Notes: generated by a model not told the origin, from the letters alone. A stretch of DNA of 23,435 nt from Akkermansiaceae bacterium UBA956 (GCA_002293145.1 DBCO01000002.1:1-23435); one strand, 5' to 3'. Shown: positions 1-8,495, numbered from the stretch's first letter. Program-made: numbers and translations.

Positions 1-31
1 CGTTTAATCAAAACTTCTTCTATCAAACATT

Positions 32-1516
32 ATGGGCAAACCAACCGGATTCATGGAATTTCAACGCGAGCTACCAGCGGACCGCTCGCCCCTCGCGCGC
101 ATCAAAGACTGGAAGGAAATCCACCTTCACATGCCAGAGGAAAAGCTGCGCACCCAAGGCTCACGCTGCATGGACTGCGGCGTGCCATTTTGCCACCAAG
201 GAAAATTGATTTCCGGCATGGCATCGGGCTGCCCGATCAATAACCTCATCCCCGAATTCAACGACCTAGTCTATCGTGGACTGTGGCGTGATGCGCTCGA
301 TCGCCTTCACAAGACGAACAATTTCCCTGAGTTCACCGGGCGCGTCTGCCCTGCGCCCTGCGAAGGATCCTGCGTGCTCGGCATGAACAATCCCGCCGTT
401 ACCATCAAAAACATCGAGGTCTCGATCATCGATAAAGGCTGGGATGAAGGCTGGGTCGTCGCCAAAGCCCCTGCCAAGCGTACCGGCAAACGCGTCGCCG
501 TCATCGGTTCCGGCCCTGCCGGACTTTCGGCCGCCGCTCAGCTCAACCAAGCTGGCCACAACGTGACCGTTTACGAACGTGCTGACCGTCCCGGTGGATT
601 GCTCATGTATGGCATCCCCAACATGAAGCTCGACAAAAAAGAAGTCGTGCTCCGCCGCATCAGCTTGCTCGAAGATGAAGGCGTTAAATTTGTCTGCAAT
701 GCCAACATCGGCACCGACATCCCCGCTGAGAAACTCATCAAAGACTACGATTCCGTCATCGTTTGCACCGGAGCCACCAAGCCGCGTGACCTCCCCATCG
801 AAGGCCGCCAGCTCAAAGGCATCCACTTTGCCATGGAGTTCCTCTCCGCCAACACTCAAGCTGTACTCGATGATTCTCCGCGTGAAAATTTCATCACCTC
901 GGAAAAGAAAAACGTCGTCATCATCGGCGGTGGCGATACCGGCACCGACTGCGTAGGCACCTCACTCCGCCATGGTTGTGTGAGCGTTTGCCAGCTCGAG
1001 TTGCTGCCCAAGCCACCCAACGAACGCGCTGCCAACAACCCTTGGCCGGAGTGGCCTAAGGTTTACAAAATGGACTACGGCCAAGAGGAAGCAGCAGCCG
1101 TGCAAGGGAGTGATCCACGGATCTACACCACCACCGCTACCAAGTTCGAAGGTGATGGAAACGGCAACGTCAAAGCCGTCCACACCGTGCAGGTCGAGTG
1201 GACCAAGAATGAACAAGGACAATTCGTGCCGAAAAACATCCCTGGCACCGAAAAAATCATGCCTGCTGAGCTCGTATTGCTCGCCATGGGCTTCCTCGGC
1301 CCTGAGCAACCGCTGCTTGATGCCCTCAATATCGATCGCGATGCCCGCAGCAACATCCTCGCCGAGCACGAAAAATACACCACCAGCATCCCCGGCGTCT
1401 TCGCTGCCGGCGACTGCCGCCGTGGCCAATCACTCGTCGTCTGGGCCTTCAACGAAGGCCGAGGAGCAGCCCGCGAATGCGATCGTTACCTGATGGGAAG
1501 CACGAATTTGCCATAA
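32..1516 (+). CDS. gltD: Glutamate synthase [NADPH] small subunit GltD
   Basis: This is the beta subunit of bacterial glutamate synthase. It oxidises NADPH on FAD and passes electrons through iron-sulfur clusters to the large subunit GltB, which makes glutamate from glutamine and 2-oxoglutarate. The N-terminal cysteine domain is visible (C46, C49, C54, C67, then C106, C110, C114). It is followed by an FAD dinucleotide motif GSGPAG (159-164), a second NAD(P)H-type motif GGGDTG (299-304), and a C-terminal AAGDCRRGQSLVVWA stretch typical of the family. At 494 aa it is full length. The ATG at 32 is close to the window edge, so gltB probably lies just upstream, which cannot be checked here. A related NADPH-dependent oxidoreductase subunit is less likely because the match covers the whole length. 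Confidence 0.96.
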   Translation: MGKPTGFMEFQRELPADRSPLARIKDWKEIHLHMPEEKLRTQGSRCMDCGVPFCHQGKLISGMASGCPINNLIPEFNDLVYRGLWRDALDRLHKTNNFPEFTGRVCPAPCEGSCVLGMNNPAVTIKNIEVSIIDKGWDEGWVVAKAPAKRTGKRVAVIGSGPAGLSAAAQLNQAGHNVTVYERADRPGGLLMYGIPNMKLDKKEVVLRRISLLEDEGVKFVCNANIGTDIPAEKLIKDYDSVIVCTGATKPRDLPIEGRQLKGIHFAMEFLSANTQAVLDDSPRENFITSEKKNVVIIGGGDTGTDCVGTSLRHGCVSVCQLELLPKPPNERAANNPWPEWPKVYKMDYGQEEAAAVQGSDPRIYTTTATKFEGDGNGNVKAVHTVQVEWTKNEQGQFVPKNIPGTEKIMPAELVLLAMGFLGPEQPLLDALNIDRDARSNILAEHEKYTTSIPGVFAAGDCRRGQSLVVWAFNEGRGAARECDRYLMGSTNLP

Positions 1517-1558
1517 AAAAACGCGCGATAATACTAGATTTTTATTGCCTCAGCAATC

Positions 1559-1578
1559 AATCGAGTCATCGATTTTTT
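1559..1578 (+). terminator. Possible weak intrinsic terminator after gltD
   Basis: A six-base stem (AATCGA, loop gtca, TCGATT) runs directly into a T-rich tract 43 bases after the gltD stop. The stem has only two G-C pairs, so termination may be inefficient. No other terminator-like structure this good is seen between gltD and the next gene. Confidence 0.35.
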
Positions 1579-1692
1579 ATAGCTTCCAGCCCCAAGAAAT
1601 TCTCATCAAAAAAACTCACCCTCAAACCTGACCATCGAACGGACAGGCCGGTGATGAGTTTTCGCTTTTGGTGAGAAAGATTTGCTTGGATG

Positions 1693-1714
1693 GTTACGCA
1701 GTTGTGTAACGCAG
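1693..1714. promoter_or_regulatory. Short inverted/direct repeat upstream of the transglutaminase-like gene
   Basis: GTTACGCAG (1693-1701) is repeated as GTAACGCAG (1706-1714), 13 bases apart. The GTTAC and GTAAC ends also form an inverted pair. It lies 24 bases before the ATG at 1738, where an operator or promoter-proximal site would be. Function is inference, and an element this short can arise by chance. Confidence 0.25.
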
Positions 1715-1737
1715 TCATACCATAGCCCACACCCATT

Positions 1738-3849
1738 ATGCACTTATCCTATCGAACGATCTCCCGTATTTCCTGCGTTTTACTTGCTTCGAGTTTTCCG
1801 TTTCTCACCCTAGCAGCACCTCAGGCCGAAGCGGTGGCGTTGTCAGACGCTGGCCAGAAATTCGAAGCTCGCTACGCGAACGCTCTGAAGTCCCTGCGTG
1901 CCGATGTAGAGAAAGCTTTGCCGAAATTTGATGCGCGGATTATGACCGATTTCAAGCGGGCCCGTGAGGCGGCGAAGGCGGCGGAAAAAACCGCGCTAGA
2001 GGCTCAGCAAGCATTAGGACTGTTGGCGACTGCACAGGCCTTGATCGGCCATGCCAAGGGCAAGTGGATCGGCGGAGCGGAAAAGAGCATCGCTGCGGCG
2101 GAAGCGGCTTTGAAAAAAGCCAGCACTGATGCTGAGCGCGAAGCCGCCAACAAAGAGATCGCCAAGTGGCAGGCCAATAAAGAAGAAGGCCTCAAGGCCC
2201 TGAAGGAGCGTCAGGAAAACTACGACAAGCTCAAAAAGGACGAGAAAAGCCTCATTCACAATAACGATGCTGCCCGCGAAGCCTTGGCCATAGCGAAAGC
2301 AGCCGAAGCCACAGCATCGAAAAAATTGCTCGACACCGCAGGAAAAATCATCGCCAGCGATACGCTCGATGCCAAGTTGATGACCTGCATAATGCTCGTC
2401 GACGCGACTCCCGCCAGCCTCGCAGCCTTTGCCGAAAAAAGCCCCGAGCAAGCGGCGATGATCGACAAACTTTTTGCTGATGCACCGACGATGAAACAGA
2501 TGCTCGAAGCCGGTGGAGCCAAGTTTGGCAAATACACCAGCGCGCTCGAAATCCATGCCGCGATCCAAAAAATCAGCACCAAGCCGAGCGACCCCGTGTT
2601 GCAACGCTTGGCCTTGGCGACGAGCCTCGAGCACGCCAAGCAGATTGAGCAAACGAACGCAGTCGATCAGACCGGAGCCGCCGCGACTGTTGATCCCGTC
2701 AAGCGCTACGCCCATTATGAAAAAGCTTATCTTGCTGGCGAACTCGATGCCGCTTTCCCCTCGCTAAACACTTGGCAAATGCGCATGGTCGTAGGCTGTG
2801 ATGCACCTGACGAAATTCTCACCTGGGGACGCCAAATGCTGCGAACCTATCGCCCCGATCATATCTACAACCTCGATTACGGCTGGCGTTATGCCTCCAC
2901 CGTGCGCACCGAGGTCCCCTACGGATCGCAAAACGTCCAATACGATCTCCCCACACTACACAAATACCAAAACATCCCCAAAAATGGCGGTGTTTGTGGA
3001 CGTCGCGCGTTTTTTGGTCGATTCATCTTACAAGCATTCGGTATCCCTACCTGGGGTGTGACGCAGCACAAACACGCGGCCTTGAGCCACTGGACACCCA
3101 AGGGCTGGGTCGTGAATTTCGGCGCCGGATTTGATCATAGCTGGTGGGATAAAGACGAAGTTCCACGCAGTGGATCCGACTTTTTACAAGAAACACAAGC
3201 TCGTGCCCATGGAGGCGAATACCTCAAGGTGCAGCGTGCGCAATGGATCAGCCGCATCCTTGGAGAGACGCAATACAATCATCGCAAGTCCATCGAAGGT
3301 GGGTTCTGGAGTCAATTAGCGCAGTACCAAGCTCAGTCGCTCGCCTCCAGCGCCGTCGATCTTGGCCCCCTCGGCAAGGAATTGGCCGAAGCGAATGAAG
3401 CCAAGGGCCAGCAAAAAATCGACAACGCCAAAGTAGCGGCCGCAGATCGGAAAATCGTCATCGCCGCCGATGGCACGATCACCATTCCCGCCGTTGCTCA
3501 CAGCAATCCAGCAGGAAGTTTTACCGCAATGAAAAGTTTCACCGCCAGGATGCAACTCCACATCACCGGTGGCTACAAAGCCGAGTATTTTGTCGATGTT
3601 CCACAGGCAGGCAAATACACACTTAGTGCTCGCATGGCCACGCTGCAAGACGGTCAAAAACTCTGGATCGCCGCCAACAATCCGCAGCAACCCATCGCAT
3701 TTCCCGTGCCTTACACCGTCGGACTATGGCAAGCCAGTAAACCGATCGAACTCATGTTAGCAAAAGGAAAAAATACTCTCCACATCGTGTTGGAGAAAGA
3801 AAGTCGCGGCGTCAGCGTGAAAGAATTTCAGCTCAAACCAGCGCGCTGA
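1738..3849 (+). CDS. Secreted coiled-coil protein with transglutaminase-like domain and C-terminal beta-sandwich
   Basis: This 703-aa protein begins with a signal peptide: a basic start, a hydrophobic stretch at about 11-26 and a likely cleavage after LAA near residue 27. Residues about 40-200 are rich in Ala, Lys, Glu and Gln in a coiled-coil pattern. A transglutaminase-like core follows: C420 in GGVCGRRAFFGRF, then H446 or H451, then a GWVVN segment with N460. This order fits the Cys-His-Asp/Asn triad of the papain-like transglutaminase superfamily. The last 120 residues or so resemble the beta-sandwich of carbohydrate-binding modules (for example AEYFVDVPQAGKYTLSARM). I infer an exported peptidase or cross-linking enzyme acting on a surface polymer. 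The substrate is unknown, and I do not recognise a named family for the whole architecture. Confidence 0.75.
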   Translation: MHLSYRTISRISCVLLASSFPFLTLAAPQAEAVALSDAGQKFEARYANALKSLRADVEKALPKFDARIMTDFKRAREAAKAAEKTALEAQQALGLLATAQALIGHAKGKWIGGAEKSIAAAEAALKKASTDAEREAANKEIAKWQANKEEGLKALKERQENYDKLKKDEKSLIHNNDAAREALAIAKAAEATASKKLLDTAGKIIASDTLDAKLMTCIMLVDATPASLAAFAEKSPEQAAMIDKLFADAPTMKQMLEAGGAKFGKYTSALEIHAAIQKISTKPSDPVLQRLALATSLEHAKQIEQTNAVDQTGAAATVDPVKRYAHYEKAYLAGELDAAFPSLNTWQMRMVVGCDAPDEILTWGRQMLRTYRPDHIYNLDYGWRYASTVRTEVPYGSQNVQYDLPTLHKYQNIPKNGGVCGRRAFFGRFILQAFGIPTWGVTQHKHAALSHWTPKGWVVNFGAGFDHSWWDKDEVPRSGSDFLQETQARAHGGEYLKVQRAQWISRILGETQYNHRKSIEGGFWSQLAQYQAQSLASSAVDLGPLGKELAEANEAKGQQKIDNAKVAAADRKIVIAADGTITIPAVAHSNPAGSFTAMKSFTARMQLHITGGYKAEYFVDVPQAGKYTLSARMATLQDGQKLWIAANNPQQPIAFPVPYTVGLWQASKPIELMLAKGKNTLHIVLEKESRGVSVKEFQLKPAR

Positions 3850-3909
3850 TTGCATCTCTGCCAAGTCCGTGGCATAACAGCGCACGCCACAACCACCTTG
3901 CACCTCTCC

Positions 3910-5466
3910 ATGTCTCCTGTTTCCATCTTCAACGACGTCATCGGCCCGGTCATGCGGGGACCTTCCAGCTCCCATTGCGCCGCCGCCTTGCGCATTGGGA
4001 GGCTTGCCAGGGACTTGATGGATGGCGAAATCGAGCAGGTACTGGTGGAATTTGACCGCAGTGGCTCACTGCCCACCACCCACGATAGCCAAGGCAGTGA
4101 CATGGGGCTTTTCGGTGGCCTACTCGGCTGGGATGCCGATGACGAGCGCTTGCCGAACTCAGATCAAGCGTTACAGCAAGCAGGCATCGCCTTGCGCATC
4201 GAAACCGTGGACGTCGGCGACCCACATCCGAATACCTATCGTCTCACGCTCAGTAACTCCAGCGAGCAACATTCGCTCATCGCCATTTCTACCGGCGGCG
4301 GTATGATCGAAGTTTTGTCGATCGATGGGCTCACCCTGCAGATGGACGGCGGCTACCACGAAACCTTATTGTGGTTGCCCAAAGATGCTCCCGAGCTGGA
4401 CTTGGAAGCCGATGAAGTCATCCGCCACAGTTCTGGAGAAACTACGATCTTGCAGGTCAAAGCCCAGACTTTTCTTGCAACGGAAGTGATCAGCCAGCTG
4501 CGACCACTGGCGGCGAAATATCTCGCCCCCGTCCTTCCCGTGCCATCGCGGAAGAACATGCAATTGCCATTCGATAGCTGCACGGCCATGCTTGAGCTCG
4601 ATGCCGGAAATCACACGCCGCTCTGGCAATTGGCCATCGACTACGAACGCCATCGCGGCGGCATTGGTGAGGAGGAAATTCTCGCCAAAATGGTCGATAT
4701 TGTGCGCATTCTCCGAAAATCGATCGCCAGTGGCATTGCGGGGACACAATACGAAGATCGTGTGTTGCATCATCAGAGCGGAAAATTTCAGGATCTGATG
4801 AACGCGGGTCGCTTGCTCGATGGCGGAGCCTTGAATCGTGTTTTGCTCTATGTGACCGCCTTGATGGAAGTCAAAAGTAGCATGGGCATCATCGTTGCCG
4901 CCCCCACAGCGGGAGCTTGTGCCGCCTTGCCCGGTGCCGTCATCGCGATGGCCGAAAGCATGCAGCTCGATGAAATGGAAATGGCCAAGGCGATGCTCGC
5001 AGCGGGCTTGATCGGAGTATTTATTTCTACTCGCTGGACCTTCGCCGCCGAAGTCGGTGGCTGCCAGGCCGAGGGCGGATCGGCATCGTGCATGGCCGCG
5101 GCCGCTCTGGTGACCTTGGCTGGCGGCACACGTGACCAAGCCATAGCCGCCGCATCCATGGCCTTCCAGAGCATGTTAGGCCTGATCTGCGATCCTATCG
5201 CCAATCGCGTGGAAGCTCCCTGTCTCGGCAAAAACATCATGGCCGCTAGCAATGCTCTATCTTGCGCCAATCTCGCACTCGCCGACTTTGATCCACTGAT
5301 TCCGCTCGACCAAGTCATCGATGCCGCCAAGGCCGTATCGGATCGAATGCCACGGGAACATCGCTGCACTTCACTGGGTGGCCTCGCCGTTACGCCAGCA
5401 TCTCTTGCCATTGAAAAACGCCTTACCGAGCTCAAGATCTCGCGCTGCGGTTCATGCTCTTGTTGA
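3910..5466 (+). CDS. sdaA: L-serine dehydratase, iron-sulfur, single-chain (beta+alpha)
   Basis: The enzyme deaminates L-serine to pyruvate and ammonia using an oxygen-sensitive 4Fe-4S cluster. The N-terminal beta domain has the GPSSSHCAAALRIGR motif. The C-terminal alpha domain has C385 (GGCQAEGG), C427 (CDPIANRVEAPC) and C438, whose 42- and 11-residue spacings match the cluster ligands of E. coli SdaA. The chain ends RCGSCSC, so its last residue is a Cys. In the Legionella enzyme the C-terminal Cys reaches into the active site and caps the cluster. I chose the ATG at 3910 (518 aa). The same frame opens at a TTG at 3850, next to the previous stop, but those 20 residues do not look like the family. 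At 518 aa it is longer than SdaA (about 454). Confidence 0.93.
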   Translation: MSPVSIFNDVIGPVMRGPSSSHCAAALRIGRLARDLMDGEIEQVLVEFDRSGSLPTTHDSQGSDMGLFGGLLGWDADDERLPNSDQALQQAGIALRIETVDVGDPHPNTYRLTLSNSSEQHSLIAISTGGGMIEVLSIDGLTLQMDGGYHETLLWLPKDAPELDLEADEVIRHSSGETTILQVKAQTFLATEVISQLRPLAAKYLAPVLPVPSRKNMQLPFDSCTAMLELDAGNHTPLWQLAIDYERHRGGIGEEEILAKMVDIVRILRKSIASGIAGTQYEDRVLHHQSGKFQDLMNAGRLLDGGALNRVLLYVTALMEVKSSMGIIVAAPTAGACAALPGAVIAMAESMQLDEMEMAKAMLAAGLIGVFISTRWTFAAEVGGCQAEGGSASCMAAAALVTLAGGTRDQAIAAASMAFQSMLGLICDPIANRVEAPCLGKNIMAASNALSCANLALADFDPLIPLDQVIDAAKAVSDRMPREHRCTSLGGLAVTPASLAIEKRLTELKISRCGSCSC

Positions 5467-5500
5467 TTTTTTTGGTTAGCAAAATTTGTTAGATCAATGA

Positions 5501-5532
5501 AAACAAAAAAGCGAGGAGTTCTTCCGCGCTTT
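5501..5532 (-). terminator. Intrinsic terminator of the pssA-pth-rpsF-ssb cluster
   Basis: Read on the minus strand, the arm at 5523-5532 (TTT, CGC, TCC) pairs with 5508-5517 (AAAGCG, GGA) around one mismatch, and is followed by TTTTTTGTTT. It lies 42 bases beyond the ssb stop. On the plus strand the same hairpin is followed by only a weak T run, so it may also help end transcription from the serine dehydratase gene. Confidence 0.6.
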
Positions 5533-5573
5533 ATTGTTGCTGTGCGGAATGAATACCGCGCTCCTAGATCGAA

Positions 5574-6050
5574 TCAAAAAGGAATGTCGTCTTCTTCCTC
5601 GTGGAATCCAGATCCTTCGGCAGATGAACCGCCCATGGGCATACCGGAAGGTGGACGAGATTGCTGCATACCCGCCGAAGCAGGTGCTGCACTGATACCT
5701 CCGCCCGCATTTCCTTTGCCATCGGGCATGAATTGTAGATTCTCGGCAACAACCTTGAGTTTGCTGCGTTTTTGGCCCGAAGCTTTATCCTCCCAAGTGT
5801 CCATTTGCAGACGACCCTCGATGAAAACACCGCGACCTTTCGTGAGATACTGCTGGGCAATTTCGGCTTGACGCCCCCACAAAGTGATATCCACAAAAGT
5901 GGTTTCCTCTTGCCGTTGGTTCTGCTCGTTGTTCCAAATGCGATTGATCGCCACGCCGATATCAGCCACCGCAGTTCCCTTCGGAGTGTAGCGTAGCTCA
6001 GGATCGCGCGTGAGATTTCCTAGCAGAAGTACTTTATTGAGATTTGCCAT
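5574..6050 (-). CDS. ssb: Single-stranded DNA-binding protein SSB
   Basis: SSB coats single-stranded DNA during replication, recombination and repair and recruits partner proteins through its C-terminal tip. The N-terminal OB fold begins MANLNKVLLLGNLTRDPELRYTPKG. It is followed by a flexible Gly/Pro/Ser-rich linker (about 112-147) and the acidic tip EEDDIPF, the classic partner-binding tail. At 158 aa it has the usual length. It follows rpsF by 61 bases on the same strand, the common rpsF-ssb order, and is the last gene of the cluster before the hairpin terminator. Confidence 0.97.
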   Translation of the reverse strand: MANLNKVLLLGNLTRDPELRYTPKGTAVADIGVAINRIWNNEQNQRQEETTFVDITLWGRQAEIAQQYLTKGRGVFIEGRLQMDTWEDKASGQKRSKLKVVAENLQFMPDGKGNAGGGISAAPASAGMQQSRPPSGMPMGGSSAEGSGFHEEEDDIPF

Positions 6051-6111
6051 AACGCTGAAATTCTACCATGTGGCACCAACGGGTCAAGAAAAAAATGTTC
6101 AAGAGAACATC

Positions 6112-6396
6112 TTACGCGCGTTGATAGTATTGCAAATGGATTTGGTTGTTCAGACGCAGACGACCTTTGATTTTCTCGATGGAAGATGGCTCAGCGGTGA
6201 ACTGGAAGTTGATGTAGTGACCGGACTCCATGTGATCCGAATTGTAGGCGAACTTGCGACGGCCCATGTCTAGGGTTTCCGTGATGGTAGCACCTTCAGC
6301 CTGCATTTGTTTCGATACTACGCTGACGAGATCTTCTACGCCGCCTTCAGTTCCCTTGGTATTGAGAACTACAATTCCTTCATATTTCCTGCTCAT
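6112..6396 (-). CDS. rpsF: 30S ribosomal protein S6
   Basis: S6 is a small-subunit protein of the central platform that binds 16S rRNA together with S18. The 94-aa chain starts MSRKYEGIVVLN and contains the GRRKFAY segment and a C-terminal RLRLNNQIHLQYY region typical of bacterial S6. Its ATG lies inside the end of pth (17-base overlap), which suggests translational coupling. rpsR and rplI, which often follow ssb, are not here; the cluster ends at ssb. Confidence 0.96.
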   Translation of the reverse strand: MSRKYEGIVVLNTKGTEGGVEDLVSVVSKQMQAEGATITETLDMGRRKFAYNSDHMESGHYINFQFTAEPSSIEKIKGRLRLNNQIHLQYYQRA

Positions 6397-6997
6397 TTGA
6401 CTTATTGAGTGTTTGATTGCCTTTAGTGTTACCTACTGTGTTATAGAGATTTGCCGCGGCGGCAACGCCTCGGGGGAGAGCATCTTGCACAGCATTTGCC
6501 GCCATGGCAAGCATGTTTTGCAAAGTTTCTTGCTCGGATTCGAGAAATTTTCCCAAAACATGGCCAACCATCGCTTTTTCGCCTCCAGATCCGATGCCGA
6601 CCTTGATGCGCGGGAATACATCGGTGCCGAGGTGCTCGATGAGTGAGCGCACGCCATTGTGGCCACCATGTGAGCCTTTTTCGCGAATCCTCAGTCGCCC
6701 GAGTTCGAGCGCAGCATCATCATAGACCACCAACATTTGTTCAGGCATCCATTTGTGGAATCGCATGATTTTGCCAATGCTGCGACCACTGAGATTCATG
6801 AAGGTCAGCGGTTTAACCAGCAAGCTTCCATCCTGTGGTCGTTTGGCATAGGCGCATTCCCATTTGGCCGCTGTCTCAAACGGCGTGCGCGCTTGCTGGG
6901 CCAGCCGATCCAGCACCATGAAGCCGATGTTATGGCGGGTATTTTCATATTCACGCCCAGGGTTGCCCAGGCCGACGATCAAACGAATCTCACTCAC
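6380..6997 (-). CDS. pth: Peptidyl-tRNA hydrolase
   Basis: Pth releases peptides from prematurely dissociated peptidyl-tRNA so the tRNA can be recycled. The start IRLIVGLGNPGREYENTRHNIGF carries the conserved Asn and catalytic His. The FMNLSGRSIG, VYDDAALELGRLRIREKGSHGGHNG and RIKVGIG motifs follow in the expected order. I chose the GTG at 6997, which overlaps the pssA stop (GTGAGTGA), with AGGA upstream. A TTG six codons further up (7015) would also keep the frame. With the GTG the protein is 205 aa. It sits between pssA and rpsF, overlapping both, so the three are probably co-translated. Confidence 0.95.
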   Translation of the reverse strand: MSEIRLIVGLGNPGREYENTRHNIGFMVLDRLAQQARTPFETAAKWECAYAKRPQDGSLLVKPLTFMNLSGRSIGKIMRFHKWMPEQMLVVYDDAALELGRLRIREKGSHGGHNGVRSLIEHLGTDVFPRIKVGIGSGGEKAMVGHVLGKFLESEQETLQNMLAMAANAVQDALPRGVAAAANLYNTVGNTKGNQTLNKSNEQEI

Positions 6998-7838
6998 GCT
7001 CAGGCTTTTCCTCAATGTTTTCCGGTTCTTCGTCGTCGTCCCACTCGATGTCCTTTTGCAAGCGCTTGGAGATCAACGGGCGCACCAGACCATAGACGAG
7101 ATAGAGGCTAAACAAAACTACGGGCGCTTGGTAACGGTAGCGCACTAGAAGAACTAGCACTAGCACGATAGCGACTACGGACCAGATCGAGCCCTTAGTA
7201 CGGAAGTCCACTTTCTTGAAACTTGGATAGCGAACCTTGCTCATCATCAACAGAGAAATCCCAAACATCGCCGCAGCGAGAACGTATTTCCAGAGTCCGA
7301 GCTCTCTATCGTTTTCTTGCACATTAATGATCAAAATCGTTAGTGAAGCAATAAATCCAGCCGCCATAGGAATCGGGATGCCCATGAAATCCCCATTGTC
7401 ACCAGGCTTCTTAGGCATTACCGCGAGGCAATTGAAACGCGCAAGACGCATCGCGCCACAGAGTAAATACAATAATGCAATGCCCCAACCCACGTTATTC
7501 GGCAAAGGAAACAACACCGCCTTAGCCATCAACATTGCTGGAGCCATGCCGAAGGATACAATGTCCGCGAGTGAGTCAAATTCGCGACCAAAGGGCGAAT
7601 CCTGCCCTGTAAGACGAGCCATGCGACCATCGAGCAAGTCAAAAATGCACGAACCAAAAATTAGCATGATCGCAGTCTCATAATATTTTTTCGCCAAGAG
7701 AAAATCGTATGTACCGCTCTTCGATGCTTCCATGACCCCATAAAAAATCGACAGCACCGCAAGAAATCCGCAGCACAAGTTGCCCGCCGTCATCAAATTC
7801 GGCAGCAGCGGGATTTTTAATTCATCGTCATCCTTCAT
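6990..7838 (-). CDS. pssA: CDP-diacylglycerol-serine O-phosphatidyltransferase
   Basis: This membrane enzyme makes phosphatidylserine from CDP-diacylglycerol and serine, the first step to phosphatidylethanolamine. The CDP-alcohol phosphatidyltransferase signature D-x2-D-G-x2-A-R-x8-G-x3-D-x3-D is present in full, from DLLDGRMAR to the FDSLAD segment. Several hydrophobic segments follow. The C-terminus is acidic (DDDEEPENIEEKPERE). I chose the ATG at 7838 (282 aa), which has GGGG upstream and begins MKDDDELKIPLLPNLMT; an upstream in-frame start at 7895 would add 19 residues. It is the first gene of the cluster and is divergent from the DUF1858-rhodanese gene, with about 90 bases of shared promoter space. 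Confidence 0.93.
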   Translation of the reverse strand: MKDDDELKIPLLPNLMTAGNLCCGFLAVLSIFYGVMEASKSGTYDFLLAKKYYETAIMLIFGSCIFDLLDGRMARLTGQDSPFGREFDSLADIVSFGMAPAMLMAKAVLFPLPNNVGWGIALLYLLCGAMRLARFNCLAVMPKKPGDNGDFMGIPIPMAAGFIASLTILIINVQENDRELGLWKYVLAAAMFGISLLMMSKVRYPSFKKVDFRTKGSIWSVVAIVLVLVLLVRYRYQAPVVLFSLYLVYGLVRPLISKRLQKDIEWDDDEEPENIEEKPERE

Positions 7839-7931
7839 CGTCACCCCGACAGCATGCCATAATTTTTTTCGAAGAAACAGCGTAATTTTTTGCAATTACA
7901 GACGATCTGATTATCTTCTGCGGTCGCCACC

Positions 7932-8474
7932 ATGACCATTACACCAGAAACCCCCATGGGAGAAATTCTCGACGCCCTGCCTGGAGCACGGCGCGCCCTC
8001 TTTGCCCGCTACCATCTCGGCGGTTGCCAGTCCTGTGGATTTTCTCCAAACGAAACCCTTGGCTCGCTGTGTATGCGCAATGCTGGCATCGATCCCGATG
8101 AAATGATCCAGCACCTTCAAGCTGCCCACGCTCATGATCAAGCGCTCCTACTGAGCCCCACACAAGTTCGCAATCTTCTGCAACAATCTCCTACCCCACT
8201 ATTATTGGATTGCCGCACACGTGAAGAACATGATGCCGTGCGCATCGAACGCAGCGAATTTTTAACTCAGGAATTCCAGCAACAACTCTTCGCTAACGAC
8301 CCCGATCAAGCGATCATTCTCTACGACCATCAGGGCAAGCATGCGCTCGATACCTGTGCGTGGTTCCTCGGCCATGGCATGAAAAACACCCGCGTTTTGA
8401 ATGGCGGCATCGATGCATGGAGCCGTGAGATTGACTCATCTCTCCCCCGCTATCAACTCGAACTCGAAGCCTAA
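7932..8474 (+). CDS. DUF1858 + degenerate rhodanese-like domain protein
   Basis: Residues 1-65 or so match DUF1858, a small domain with a CxxC pair (GGCQSCGFS) found in ScdA/RIC-type iron-sulfur repair proteins and in redox proteins. Residues about 78-172 form a rhodanese fold (LLLDCRTREEHDAVRI, then NGGIDAWS). In active rhodaneses the loop reads roughly C-R-x-G-x-R. Here it reads YDHQGKHA, so the sulfur-carrying Cys is replaced by Asp. I infer a non-transferring or regulatory rhodanese linked to iron-sulfur or thiol chemistry. The ATG at 7932 starts right at the DUF1858 motif. It lies 21 bases before a nitroreductase gene on the same strand and is probably co-transcribed with it. Confidence 0.82.
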   Translation: MTITPETPMGEILDALPGARRALFARYHLGGCQSCGFSPNETLGSLCMRNAGIDPDEMIQHLQAAHAHDQALLLSPTQVRNLLQQSPTPLLLDCRTREEHDAVRIERSEFLTQEFQQQLFANDPDQAIILYDHQGKHALDTCAWFLGHGMKNTRVLNGGIDAWSREIDSSLPRYQLELEA

Positions 8475-8495
8475 CAATTTTACTCACACAAGATC

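Noticed and set aside
266..859. Long open frame on the minus strand inside gltD
   Set aside because: It lies wholly antisense to a clear gltD, has no recognisable domain and mirrors the codon bias of the real gene.
1608..1665. AAAACTC...GAGTTTT arms in the gltD downstream region as a riboswitch or terminator
   Set aside because: The arms are short and about 40 bases apart, no conserved core is visible, and no clean T run follows.
2014..2715. A 233-codon minus-strand frame in the transglutaminase-like gene
   Set aside because: Opposite the Ala/Lys-rich coiled-coil region; the translation is a Phe/Gly-rich artefact of that composition.
4366..5139. A 257-codon minus-strand frame inside the serine dehydratase gene
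   Set aside because: Antisense shadow of a conserved enzyme gene; His/Gln-rich translation without motifs or a ribosome site.
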